From NCBI GenBank assembly GCA_050633205.1, contig JBOEGA010000129.1, forward strand, positions 62,001 to 126,000: a DNA stretch of 64,000 nucleotides. Direction: 5' to 3'. The DNA comes from CBDHHC01 sp050633205. GTDB taxonomy: Bacteria; Pseudomonadota; Alphaproteobacteria; Rhizobiales; CBDHHC01. The notes beneath the pieces are model-generated. The model was given only the letters and a program-made list of their open reading frames with translations. It was not told the DNA's origin and searched no databases. The translations under genes and the position numbers were made by a program. Below are positions 53,005 through 61,657 of this stretch, piece by piece; the first letter of the stretch is position 1; each line of letters starts with the position of its first letter.

Positions 53005-54237
53005 ATGAGCGATTATGAACCGCTTTCCCTACACGTCCCTGAACCCAAATTCCGTCCCGGTGATGTGCCGGACTGGAGTGATGTGGATGTGCCCAAGGCG
53101 GGCTCTGTCCGCCGCCCGGATATTGATACAGCACCAGAAGACATAAGAGATCTTGCCTATACTATTATCAGAGTTTTGAACAGAGATGGCCATGCTGTTG
53201 GTCCCTGGTCCGGATTACTTTCAGACGAAGAGCTGGTTCAGGGCCTTAAGGATATGCTGACTTTGCGGGCATTTGATGCGCGGATGATGCGAGCGCAAAG
53301 GCAGGGCAAGACTTCCTTTTATCTGCAAAATCTTGGTGAAGAGGCAATTGCCTGCGCCTTTCAGAAAACCCTGAATGCGGGGGATATGAATTTTCCGACA
53401 TACCGTCAGGCGGGGTTGCTTATTGCCAGTGGTTATCCGCTAGAGAAAATGATCAATCAGGTTTACTCCAATGAACATTGCCCGGTTAAAGGGCGACAGC
53501 TTCCGGTTCTTTATTCCAGTAAGGAACATGGATTTTTCAGTGTGTCAGCCAATCTTGGAACTCAGTTTATTCATGCGGTTGGCTGGGCTATGGCGTCGGC
53601 GATCAAGAAGGATACGAAGATTGCTATCGGGTGGATCGGTGACGGATCAACGGCGGAGTCTGATTTTCATGCGGCACTTGTTTTTTCATCAACCTATAAG
53701 GCTCCTGTGGTTCTGAATATTGTCAATAATCAGTGGGCTATTTCCACGTTTCAGGGCATTGCCAGAGGTGGCTCTGCTACATTTGCGACGCGCGGGCACG
53801 GGTTTGGCATTCCGGCTTTGCGTGTTGACGGGAATGATTATCTGGCTGTTTATGCGGTTGCGAAATGGGCGGAGGAACGGGCGAGACGCAATCTTGGGCC
53901 TACACTGGTTGAGTATGTAACTTATCGTGCTGGCGCGCACTCTACCTCTGATGACCCCAGCGCTTATCGACCCCTAAAGGAATCTGATGCGTGGCCACTG
54001 GGTGATCCTGTTGAGCGATTGAAAAAACACCTCATTGTGAAAGGCGCATGGTCTGAAGAGCGGCATAAACAGGCTCAGGCGGAAATTATGGATACAATCA
54101 TAACCGCACAAAAAGCTGCTGAAAGTCATGGTACGTTGCATACGAGAAAATCTCCCTCACCGATGGAGATGTTTGAAGATCTTTATGCGGAGCTACCTCC
54201 TCATCTGTTACGCCAATGCAAGAAAGCGGAGGGTTAG
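53005..54237 (+). CDS. bkdA1: branched-chain 2-oxoacid dehydrogenase E1 alpha
   Basis: A 410-residue thiamine-diphosphate subunit that decarboxylates the 2-oxoacids from Val, Leu and Ile. The ThDP motif is GDGSTAESDFHAALVFSSTYKAPVVLNIVNNQWAIST (residues about 213-250), and the regulatory-type loop TYRAGAHSTSDDPSAYR follows near 310. The N-terminal extension with PKFRPGDVPDW is typical of bacterial BkdA1. AAAGGA precedes the ATG. It is the first gene of a tight operon. Confidence 0.93.
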   Translation: MSDYEPLSLHVPEPKFRPGDVPDWSDVDVPKAGSVRRPDIDTAPEDIRDLAYTIIRVLNRDGHAVGPWSGLLSDEELVQGLKDMLTLRAFDARMMRAQRQGKTSFYLQNLGEEAIACAFQKTLNAGDMNFPTYRQAGLLIASGYPLEKMINQVYSNEHCPVKGRQLPVLYSSKEHGFFSVSANLGTQFIHAVGWAMASAIKKDTKIAIGWIGDGSTAESDFHAALVFSSTYKAPVVLNIVNNQWAISTFQGIARGGSATFATRGHGFGIPALRVDGNDYLAVYAVAKWAEERARRNLGPTLVEYVTYRAGAHSTSDDPSAYRPLKESDAWPLGDPVERLKKHLIVKGAWSEERHKQAQAEIMDTIITAQKAAESHGTLHTRKSPSPMEMFEDLYAELPPHLLRQCKKAEG

Positions 54238-54240
54238 AAG

Positions 54241-55254
54241 ATGACACAAATGACAATGATTGAAGCCATCCGGAATGCGATCGATACCTGCATGGAGCGG
54301 GATGATAATGTGGTCGTGTTTGGTGAGGATGTTGGTTATTTTGGTGGGGTTTTCAGGTGTACGCAGGGTTTGCAGAAGAAGTATGGAGCGACGCGATGCT
54401 TTGATGCTCCTATCAGTGAGCTTGGTATTGTTGGTGCCGGGCTAGGGATGGCCGTTTATGGATTGCGCCCCTGTATTGAGATACAGTTTGCAGACTATTC
54501 CTATCCGGCTTTTGACCAGATTGTTTCAGAGGTTGCCAGGTTGCGGCACAGGAGTGCGGGAGAATTTACGGCTCCGATGACAATACGGATGCCTTATGGT
54601 GGCGGGATTTTTGGCGGACAGACGCATAGTCAGAGTCCGGAAGCATTGTTTACTCATGTGGCCGGACTGAAAACGGTTATTCCTTCAAATCCGTATGATG
54701 CCAAGGGGCTATTGATTTCGGCCATAGAGGATCCTGATCCGGTAATCTTTATGGAACCAAAGCGTCTCTATAATGGACCGTTTGACGGTCATTACGATAA
54801 GCCGGTTACGCCGTGGTCACAGCATCAGTTGAGTGACGTTGACGAAGATCATTATAAAGTACCGTTAGGTCAGGCTGCTATTCGTCGCAAAGGCAATGAT
54901 GTGACGGTCCTGTCTTATGGTACGATGGTTCATGTGGCTGAGGCTGCCGCAACTGACTTTGGCATAGACGCAGAAGTTATTGACCTTCGTACCCTGATTC
55001 CCCTGGACATTGATACAATTGAAGCATCCGTCAAGAAAACAGGACGCTGTGTGATTGTTCATGAGGCGACACTAACCAGTGGTTTTGGTGCGGAACTGGC
55101 CGCTCTTGTACAGGAAACCTGCTTTTATCATCTTGAAGCCCCCATAGCCCGGGTTACTGGCTGGGATACGCCCTACCCTCACGCACAGGAATGGGCATAC
55201 TTTCCCGGACCTAAACGGGTTGGTCAGGCATTAACTGAAGCTATGGAGGGTTAA
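54241..55254 (+). CDS. bkdA2: branched-chain 2-oxoacid dehydrogenase E1 beta
   Basis: A 337-residue E1 beta subunit that completes the active site with E1 alpha. Family segments are VVVFGEDVGYFGGVFRCTQGLQKKYG, ISELGIVGAGLGMAVYGLRPCIEIQFADYSYPAFDQI and PYGGGIFGGQTHSQSPEALFTH. It starts three bases after the E1 alpha stop and its own stop touches the E2 start, so expression is coupled. Confidence 0.94.
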   Translation: MTQMTMIEAIRNAIDTCMERDDNVVVFGEDVGYFGGVFRCTQGLQKKYGATRCFDAPISELGIVGAGLGMAVYGLRPCIEIQFADYSYPAFDQIVSEVARLRHRSAGEFTAPMTIRMPYGGGIFGGQTHSQSPEALFTHVAGLKTVIPSNPYDAKGLLISAIEDPDPVIFMEPKRLYNGPFDGHYDKPVTPWSQHQLSDVDEDHYKVPLGQAAIRRKGNDVTVLSYGTMVHVAEAAATDFGIDAEVIDLRTLIPLDIDTIEASVKKTGRCVIVHEATLTSGFGAELAALVQETCFYHLEAPIARVTGWDTPYPHAQEWAYFPGPKRVGQALTEAMEG

Positions 55255-56472
55255 ATGGCAGAACATACAATAAAAATGCCTGATATTGGTGAAGGTATTG
55301 CGGAAGCTGAACTGGTGGAGTGGCATGTCAAAGTTGGTGATCTGGTGCGTGAGGATGATGATCTGGCCGCTGTTATGACTGATAAAGCTACTGTTGAGGT
55401 GCCCTCCCCTGTTGATGGAGAGATTACGTGGCTTGGCGCTGAAATTGGCGAGCTGATTGCGGTTGGCAGTGAAATTATTAAAATTAAAATAGCCGGTGTC
55501 GTTGAGCTGGAACAGGAAGAAGAGGAAGAGGAGCATGAAGAAGTTGTTGCTCCGGTCAGACTGGAAAAAGAAACAGAGCAACAGCAGGAACAGCAAAACC
55601 GCCAGCAAAAACCACTGGCCTCTCCTGCAATAAGAAAGCGGGCGCAGGATAATGGTATTAATTTAGCGATGGTCGCGGGTTCCGGCCCTGAAGGACGGAT
55701 TGTTCATTCCGATATTGATAACTGGCTGGAGGATAATGACGATCCGGCCTCAACTGAGCATGTACCAGAACAGGATGTCACGGAAATCCCAGTTATTGGG
55801 TTGCGGCGCAAGATTGCCCAACACATGGCTAATGCCAAAAGCCGCATTCCGCATATTACTCTGGTTGAGGAAGTTGATGTTACTGTGCTGGAAGGTATGC
55901 GCGGCAAACTCAATCGCAGCCGCCGAGATGACCAGCCTAAACTTACCCTGCTGCCGTTTATTATGCAGGCAATGGTCAATGCAATAGCAAGTTACCCGCA
56001 AATTAATTCAACCTATGATGATGATGCCGGTATTATCCACCAACATTCCTATGTTCATACGGGCATTGCGACCCAGACAACATCCGGACTTATGGTGCCA
56101 GTTGTACGCAATACCGAGACAAGGGATGTCTGGGACTGTGCTGAAGAAATTAACCGTATTTCTACTGATGCACGAGGAGGAACAGCCAAACGGGAAGAGC
56201 TTTCGGGATCAACGATTACACTGACTTCGCTTGGGGCACTGGGCGGTATTATGAGTACACCGATAATCAACCATCCTGAAGTTGCTATTGTGGGCATTAA
56301 TAAAATCCAGGTCAGGCCTGTCTGGGATGAGACCAGGTTTATTCCGCGAAAAATAATGAACCTGTCTTCCAGCTTTGATCATCGTATTATAGATGGCTGG
56401 GATGCAGCTCATTTTGTGCAGGAATTAAAGAAACAACTGGAAGCTCCACATAAACTGATGCAGGGGCGGTAA
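55255..56472 (+). CDS. bkdB: branched-chain 2-oxoacid dehydrogenase E2 (dihydrolipoyl acyltransferase)
   Basis: A 405-residue E2 core. One N-terminal lipoyl domain has the lipoyl-lysine at about residue 44 (TDKATVEVPSP). A very acidic then Gln-rich linker follows (EQEEEEEEHEE..., EQQQEQQNRQQKP), then the E1/E3-binding domain (ASPAIRKRAQDNGINLAMVAGSGPEGRIVHSDI), and the catalytic domain ending SSSFDHRIIDGWDAAHFVQELK with the active His. It is immediately downstream of E1 beta. No E3 (lpd) gene follows, so the complex must share an E3 encoded elsewhere. Confidence 0.94.
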   Translation: MAEHTIKMPDIGEGIAEAELVEWHVKVGDLVREDDDLAAVMTDKATVEVPSPVDGEITWLGAEIGELIAVGSEIIKIKIAGVVELEQEEEEEEHEEVVAPVRLEKETEQQQEQQNRQQKPLASPAIRKRAQDNGINLAMVAGSGPEGRIVHSDIDNWLEDNDDPASTEHVPEQDVTEIPVIGLRRKIAQHMANAKSRIPHITLVEEVDVTVLEGMRGKLNRSRRDDQPKLTLLPFIMQAMVNAIASYPQINSTYDDDAGIIHQHSYVHTGIATQTTSGLMVPVVRNTETRDVWDCAEEINRISTDARGGTAKREELSGSTITLTSLGALGGIMSTPIINHPEVAIVGINKIQVRPVWDETRFIPRKIMNLSSSFDHRIIDGWDAAHFVQELKKQLEAPHKLMQGR

Positions 56473-56530
56473 TCCAGGTGCTGAAACATCAATTATAAAA
56501 AGAACAAAAGCTACGCCTTAAAACCGCTTT

Positions 56531-57268
56531 TTAAAACTCCTGCCCAGCAACATTTATCAATGCCTGTAGTTCAGGAACAAAAAAAGTCCGGTTATCGACC
56601 AGAGAGATTACTTTTCTGGTTTTAAGCCTGGTAATCTGGCGGCTTACTGTTTCAATCGTCAACCCCAGGAAATCTGCCATGTCAGAGCGTGTTAAAGGAA
56701 GCTGGACAGTGATGTCTTTCTCTTTATCCTTATGACCGCACCCAAGCATGACTGATCGTTTGGACAGCATTAACAGGAAGCTGGCAACTTTTTCTTCCGC
56801 TGTTTTACGGCCAAGCAATAGCATCCATTCCCGAGCCGAATCCAGTTCATTTAAAGTAAATTCAAAAAGTCTGTGTTCGAGGCCCGGGTGATCCTTCAGA
56901 ACTCGTTCAAAACGGTCATGTGGAAAGCTACAAAGCTCGACATCTGTTGCTGCCTCCGCGCAATAGGCATGTTGTTTTCCATAAGCACGGCCCAGAAAAT
57001 CAGGTGCGAAAAGCAGTCCCACGATCTGCTGACGGCCATCAGGAAGTGTTTTTATCAGCTTTACGACACCCGATACTACGTTTGCGAAGAAATCAGTGGT
57101 ATCTTCTTCGGAAACAATCATTTGTCCGGCTTTGATAAGCTTTTGTCTTGAAATCCTGTTAAGGCTTTTCAGCTCTTCTTCATTCAAGGCACCGCAGACT
57201 GCATGGTGGCGGATAGCACAATGCTGGCATCTGGTAAATTCTATTTCTGTACCTGGATTAGTCTGCAT
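56531..57268 (-). CDS. Crp/Fnr family regulator, FnrL-type with 4Fe-4S cysteines
   Basis: A 245-residue regulator with N-terminal cysteines at 14, 17 and 25 (CQHCAIRHHAVC), a further cysteine in the cyclic nucleotide-like domain (YCAEAATDVELC), and a helix-turn-helix with LTIETVSRQITRLKTR. The cysteine pattern is that of FnrL/FnrN oxygen sensors, which switch respiration genes under low oxygen. The start is ATG 57268, because AGGGA lies six bases before it; ATG 57274 would be too close to that site. A perfect hairpin covering this ribosome binding site is a notable control element. It lies 90 bases behind ETF-QO on the same strand. Confidence 0.9.
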   Translation of the reverse strand: MQTNPGTEIEFTRCQHCAIRHHAVCGALNEEELKSLNRISRQKLIKAGQMIVSEEDTTDFFANVVSGVVKLIKTLPDGRQQIVGLLFAPDFLGRAYGKQHAYCAEAATDVELCSFPHDRFERVLKDHPGLEHRLFEFTLNELDSAREWMLLLGRKTAEEKVASFLLMLSKRSVMLGCGHKDKEKDITVQLPLTRSDMADFLGLTIETVSRQITRLKTRKVISLVDNRTFFVPELQALINVAGQEF

Positions 57269-57273
57269 TATCA

Positions 57274-57313
57274 TTCCCTGTTATCATGCGAACAAATGCA
57301 TAATAACAGGGAA
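57274..57313 (-). promoter_or_regulatory. hairpin covering the FnrL-type ribosome binding site
   Basis: On the gene strand TTCCCTGTTAT-T-ATGC pairs with GCAT-G-ATAACAGGGAA around the loop ATTTGTTC. The stem is 16 pairs with one G-U, and AGGGA, the ribosome binding site of the ATG at 57268, is in its 3' arm. No T run follows, so it is not a simple terminator. It should lower translation unless opened by a protein or RNA. Confidence 0.7.
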
Positions 57314-57357
57314 GGTTGCTATCTAAAACAGCTTATTCCGTCATAAGCCGAATATAA

Positions 57358-59010
57358 TCACATATTTGGATAGTTTGGCCCTTCACCACCCTGTGGTGTT
57401 GTCCAGTTAATATTCTGGCTTGGGTCTTTAATATCGCATGTTTTACAGTGAACACAGTTCTGACCGTTTATCTGGAAGTATGGTTTTCCATTTGCGTCCT
57501 CCAGAACCTCATATACACCAGCAGGACAGTAACGCGTTGCCGGTTCGTCATAAACTGGCAGGTTCTTCTCAATTGGAATATTTGGATCAGCAAGTACCAG
57601 GTGACAAGGTTGCTCTTCCGCATGATTGGTAGAGCTGAAGCTCACATTTGTCAGCCTGTCAAAGGAAAGAACTCCATCCGGTTTCGGATAGTCGATCTTC
57701 TTGTGCTTTTTCGCAGGCTCTGTGCTGGCAGCATCTGTTTTACCGTGCTTCAGAGTTCCGAACGGGTTCCAGCCAGTCAGGTTTGCAACCCACATATCGA
57801 ATGCACCCAAAGCAAGACCACCAAGCAGACCGAATTTAGACCATAGCGGCTTCACGTTCTTTACCGGTTTCAGGTCTTTTGCAATCGGGCCTGTACGCAG
57901 ATCAACGTCATAAGCCGACAGCTCGTCCTGTGAACGGCCTGCACTCAGAGCTTCGTAAGCTGCTTCTGCGGCTGCGATACCTGAAAGCATTGCGTTGTGG
58001 TTACCTTTAATGCGTGGAACGTTCATAAAGCCAGCGGAACAACCGATCAGCGCACCACCAGGGAAAGCACATTTTGGTATTGACTGCCATCCACCTTCGG
58101 TAATTGCACGTGCACCGTAAGCAACACGTTTGCCACCTTCAAGAAGCTTTGCGATTTCAGGGTGATGCTTAAAGCGCTGGAATTCCATGTAAGGGAACAG
58201 GTGTGGGTTTTTATAGTTCAGGTGAACTACGAAGCCTACATATACCTGATTGTTTTCAAGGTGATAAACGAATGAACCACCGCCTGTTTTCATGCCAAGA
58301 GGCCAGCCCATTGTGTGGGTTACGCTGCCTTCTTTATGTTTTGCAGGGTCGATTTCCCAGATTTCTTTCATGCCGAGACCAAATTTTGGCACATCAGAAT
58401 CTGCATGAAGGTCGAAGCGTTCGATAACTTTCTTTGAAAGGGAACCTCGAACACCTTCGCCAAGGAATACATATTTGCCGTGAAGTTCCATGCCAGGCTC
58501 ATAATTCGGACCTGGTTTGCCATCAGGCTCCAGACCAAATTCACCGGCAACTACACCTTTGACCTCACCATTTTCGCCCCAGACGATATCTGAAGCAGCC
58601 ATGCCGGGGAATACTTCAACCCCAAGAGCTTCTGCCTGCTCTGCAAGCCAGCGACATACATTACCCATAGAAACAATGTAACAACCGTGGTTGTTCATTA
58701 GAGGAGGCATCAAAAAGTTCGGAATTCGCAATGAACCAGCAGGGCCCAACATCAAAAAGCGGTCTTCCCTGACCTCTGTTTTGATAGGGGCATCTTTTTC
58801 TTTCCAGTCCGGAATCAGTTTGTCCAGACCTTTGGTATCAAGCACAGCACCGGACAGAATATGAGCTCCAACCTCGGAGCCTTTCTCAAGCACAACGACA
58901 GAGATATCATCTCCAGCCATCTGCTTTAATCGTATTGCAGCGGATAAACCGGCAGGCCCCGCACCTACAATGACAACATCATATTCTACCGCTTCCCGTT
59001 CAATGCTCAT
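57358..59010 (-). CDS. electron transfer flavoprotein-ubiquinone oxidoreductase
   Basis: A 550-residue ETF-QO, which passes electrons from ETF, reduced by acyl-CoA dehydrogenases, to ubiquinone at the inner membrane. The FAD motif VVIVGAGPAGLSAAIRLKQMAG is at residues 11-32. The C-terminal 4Fe-4S cluster has Cys in CPAGVYEVLED and in INGQNCVHCKTCDIKDP, followed by the family ending GGEGPNYPNM. AAGGGA precedes ATG 59010. It links the beta-oxidation and branched-chain acid pathways in this window to respiration. Confidence 0.95.
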   Translation of the reverse strand: MSIEREAVEYDVVIVGAGPAGLSAAIRLKQMAGDDISVVVLEKGSEVGAHILSGAVLDTKGLDKLIPDWKEKDAPIKTEVREDRFLMLGPAGSLRIPNFLMPPLMNNHGCYIVSMGNVCRWLAEQAEALGVEVFPGMAASDIVWGENGEVKGVVAGEFGLEPDGKPGPNYEPGMELHGKYVFLGEGVRGSLSKKVIERFDLHADSDVPKFGLGMKEIWEIDPAKHKEGSVTHTMGWPLGMKTGGGSFVYHLENNQVYVGFVVHLNYKNPHLFPYMEFQRFKHHPEIAKLLEGGKRVAYGARAITEGGWQSIPKCAFPGGALIGCSAGFMNVPRIKGNHNAMLSGIAAAEAAYEALSAGRSQDELSAYDVDLRTGPIAKDLKPVKNVKPLWSKFGLLGGLALGAFDMWVANLTGWNPFGTLKHGKTDAASTEPAKKHKKIDYPKPDGVLSFDRLTNVSFSSTNHAEEQPCHLVLADPNIPIEKNLPVYDEPATRYCPAGVYEVLEDANGKPYFQINGQNCVHCKTCDIKDPSQNINWTTPQGGEGPNYPNM

Positions 59011-59171
59011 TCTCTGTCCCTTTTCATCCCGCTCTGCTCTTTATCGGCACTTAATTCTATATACCAAATCACTTAGCATAATCTTGTAAATGATCGAATT
59101 ATATTTGTGAACCTCATGCGTAACCTAAAAAGGCGTTCATTTTAAAGAGCTTACAAAATACAGATTGTCAC

Positions 59172-59207
59172 AGCCCTGCCAAAAACCGAAGGTTTCAGGG
59201 GCTTTTC
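59172..59207 (+). terminator. orphan rho-independent terminator
   Basis: AGCCCTG at 59172-59178 pairs with CAGGGGCT at 59196-59203, with an inner AAACC-GAA-GGTTT stem, and is followed by TTTTC on the plus strand. No plus-strand gene ends upstream within this spacer, since ETF-QO starts leftward at 59010. It could end a small RNA. The rest of 59011-59518 shows no coding frame that I can support. Confidence 0.5.
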
Positions 59208-59518
59208 TCATGATTAACATCATATTCTGCATATATTTATTAAGATTGAAATACAACAACATACCGCAGCGTAGGTTTTAATGTCGCATCGGCATATCGA
59301 AATTAAATACCGACTACAGGGCCTTTTTTGGCAATATTTTGCTATTGAAAAATATTTTAACCCTATATATTAGAATATTGTTTCATTGCCCTATATAATG
59401 GGGTATGAAAGCCGTAATCATTTCTGCTGACATACACGACATTAGCAAGTAATTGACAGATGGCGTCCGACTATTGCGGTAGGTTATAGGCAGATTCAAA
59501 ACGTATATGAGGTATTTC

Positions 59519-60298
59519 GTGAGCAGCAAGGCATTTACAACTGAGAAAGTGCTCTCAGTAAAACATTATACAGACAGGCTGTTTGCTTTTCGGACAACGC
59601 GCCCCCAGGCCTTCCGTTTCAGATCTGGCGAGTTCATTATGCTCGGACTTCCCGGACCTACTGGCAAACCAGTTTTACGTGCATACTCAATTGCCAGCCC
59701 GGCATGGGACGAGGAGCTGGAATTCTTCTCAATCAAGGTGCCAGACGGCCCGTTAACATCCATGCTGCAGAAAATTAAGCCGGGAGATGAGCTACTGCTT
59801 GGCCGTAAACCTACAGGTACGCTTGTTCTGGATGCACTGGTTCCCGGTAAAAGGCTTTATATGTTCTCAACCGGAACCGGGTTTGCGCCGTTTGCCAGCC
59901 TGACACGAGAGCCGGAAACTTTTGAAAAGTTTGACGAAATTATTGTCACTCACACCTGCCGTGAAGAAGATGAGCTGACTTATTCCAGAGAGCTTATTGG
60001 AAGCCTTCCCCAGGATCCTCTTATTGGTGAAATGATTGGTGACAAGCTTAAATATTTTGCAACGACAACAAGAACACCAACTGAAAATATGGGTCGTATT
60101 ACAACTCTTATGGAATCAGGTGAGCTTTATGAAAAACTTGGGCTCCCGCCAATGAACCCGGAAACTGATCGCGTCATGATCTGTGGTTCAACAGAGATGA
60201 TTAATGATACAAAAGCCCTTGCAGAAAAAGCCGGGCTGACTGAAGGCGCTAACTCGAAACCTGCAGAATATGTGATTGAAAAATCATTTGTCGGTTAA
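59519..60298 (+). CDS. fpr: ferredoxin-NADP reductase
   Basis: A 259-residue flavoprotein of the bacterial Fpr type that moves electrons between NADPH and ferredoxin or flavodoxin. FAD-binding RAYSIASPAWDEELEFFSIKVPDGPLTSMLQ (about residues 60-90) and NADP-binding FSTGTGFAPFASLTREPETFE and MICGSTEMINDTK are visible. GTG 59519 is preferred to ATG 59507, because GAGG lies six bases before the GTG and nothing precedes the ATG. Such reductases often supply Fe-S repair or MetH reactivation. Confidence 0.9.
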   Translation: MSSKAFTTEKVLSVKHYTDRLFAFRTTRPQAFRFRSGEFIMLGLPGPTGKPVLRAYSIASPAWDEELEFFSIKVPDGPLTSMLQKIKPGDELLLGRKPTGTLVLDALVPGKRLYMFSTGTGFAPFASLTREPETFEKFDEIIVTHTCREEDELTYSRELIGSLPQDPLIGEMIGDKLKYFATTTRTPTENMGRITTLMESGELYEKLGLPPMNPETDRVMICGSTEMINDTKALAEKAGLTEGANSKPAEYVIEKSFVG

Positions 60299-60304
60299 AA
60301 AACA

Positions 60305-60328
60305 AGGCCCCGAAAATTATCGGGGCCT
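60305..60328. terminator. hairpin downstream of fpr
   Basis: AGGCCCCGA and TCGGGGCCT form a perfect 9-bp stem with a six-base loop, eight bases past the fpr stop. There is no T run on the plus strand; on the minus strand it is followed by TTGTTTTTTAA, so it may also end leftward transcripts. Confidence 0.6.
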
Positions 60329-60408
60329 CCAACTGTAAATTATAATACCGGCCCACCCGCCGAGAGTTATATTATTAATACGCCTTAAGATATTTATTTA
60401 TTCCATAT

Positions 60409-60636
60409 TCATATTTTTTTCTTCTTCACGCGATGATTAAACCTGAAAGACGCCGGATTACATACCGGAATACCACAATCAAACCTGTTTTTTACACAAC
60501 TACGGCTGCACTTTGATTTCACCTTGGAAAAAATTTGTTCGCAGCGTATACCAGTAACATAATTCCAGTCAGATGTATGGGAAGCGTTCAGATATGCATT
60601 GCGAGAAGCGGGGCATATCAAGGCAACAGATATCAT
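60409..60636 (-). CDS. possible small Cys-rich protein
   Basis: A 75-codon frame opening MISVALICPASRNAYL, which could be the end of a signal peptide, then a region with several cysteines (GIRCEQIF, SKCSRSCVKNRFDCGIPVCNP). The ribosome binding site is weak and no family is recognised. The basic C-terminus (RVKKKKI) is not distinctive. It may be a small exported protein or a chance frame; the rest of the 60329-60660 spacer is empty. Confidence 0.25.
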   Translation of the reverse strand: MISVALICPASRNAYLNASHTSDWNYVTGIRCEQIFSKVKSKCSRSCVKNRFDCGIPVCNPASFRFNHRVKKKKI

Positions 60637-60660
60637 AACACCCGAGTGAGAAGCTAACTT

Positions 60661-61626
60661 ATGGAAACGAAATGGCTTGAGGACTTTCTATGCCTGGCTA
60701 AAGCTGGAAGCTTTTCCAAAGCTGCCGAACAGCGCAATGTAACTCAGCCTGCTTTCAGTCGTCGCATTAAGGCTTTGGAATCGTGGCTGGGAGCGGGTCT
60801 GATAGACCGGGCTAATTACCCCGTCACACTGACTTCTGAAGGATTTGCATTTAAAAGTGTTGCCGAAAATGTTCTGAAACAACTTTATGGTTCACGCGAA
60901 AAGTTTCAAAACCAGTGGCGCTGTACAGATATTGATATCAGCTTTGCCTCACTTGATTCACTTTCAACTTCATTTTTTCCATCCTGGCTTAAACATCTGG
61001 AGAAAAACGGATCTGTCCCGGCGACACAACTGCTGCAGAACAGCCTGAAAGAATGTGTCGGCTATCTTGAGAGAGATAATTGCGATTTTGTTTTGTGCTA
61101 TAATCATGACTGGGCTAAAAATCCGCTGGAGCACAATGATTATGTATCGGTTGTTCTGGCTCAGGAAAAGCTTGTTCCCATATGCCTTGCAGATCACCAG
61201 CAGAGTAAAAACTTTTCACTGCAAGGTACCATGGAAAATCCATTACCGCTTCTGGCCTATTCCCCTGATTGCTTCCTCGGTCAGATTATGGAAGTTGCGA
61301 TGGATAAGCTTAATAAGAAACATGCCCTGAAAATCGTATACGAAAACTCTACAGCAACCTCTCTCAAAGTGATGGTAGAACATGGGTATGGTATTGCATG
61401 GATTCCGGAGCGATTGATTGCCAGAGAGATTGCGAATAAGGAAGTTTCTATAATTTCAGATTTTGACTGGATACCTTCTCTGGAAATTCGACTGTACAGA
61501 CCTAAAAGGAAGAAACGGAAAATAGTTGAAGAATTCTGGAGCCAGATACTTGCCGAAAAAGGCAGTCAGAAAAAGATCAGGCCATATGCCTATACTCAGG
61601 GCATTTCAGCAGAAACTGCAATCTAA
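60661..61626 (+). CDS. LysR family regulator, HypT/YjiE-like
   Basis: A 321-residue LysR regulator. The opening METKWLEDFLCLAKAGSFSKAAEQRNVTQPAFSRRIKALESWLGAGLIDR is the pattern of the HypT (YjiE) group, which in E. coli responds to hypochlorite through methionine oxidation. The effector domain follows to residue 290, with EHGYGIAWIPERLIAREIANKEV near the end. It stands alone between fpr and the chemoreceptor. The HypT assignment is by N-terminal similarity; the sensed signal is not proven. Confidence 0.85.
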   Translation: METKWLEDFLCLAKAGSFSKAAEQRNVTQPAFSRRIKALESWLGAGLIDRANYPVTLTSEGFAFKSVAENVLKQLYGSREKFQNQWRCTDIDISFASLDSLSTSFFPSWLKHLEKNGSVPATQLLQNSLKECVGYLERDNCDFVLCYNHDWAKNPLEHNDYVSVVLAQEKLVPICLADHQQSKNFSLQGTMENPLPLLAYSPDCFLGQIMEVAMDKLNKKHALKIVYENSTATSLKVMVEHGYGIAWIPERLIAREIANKEVSIISDFDWIPSLEIRLYRPKRKKRKIVEEFWSQILAEKGSQKKIRPYAYTQGISAETAI

Positions 61627-61657
61627 TCTGTTTTTCTGATAATTGGCAAAAGTTAAA

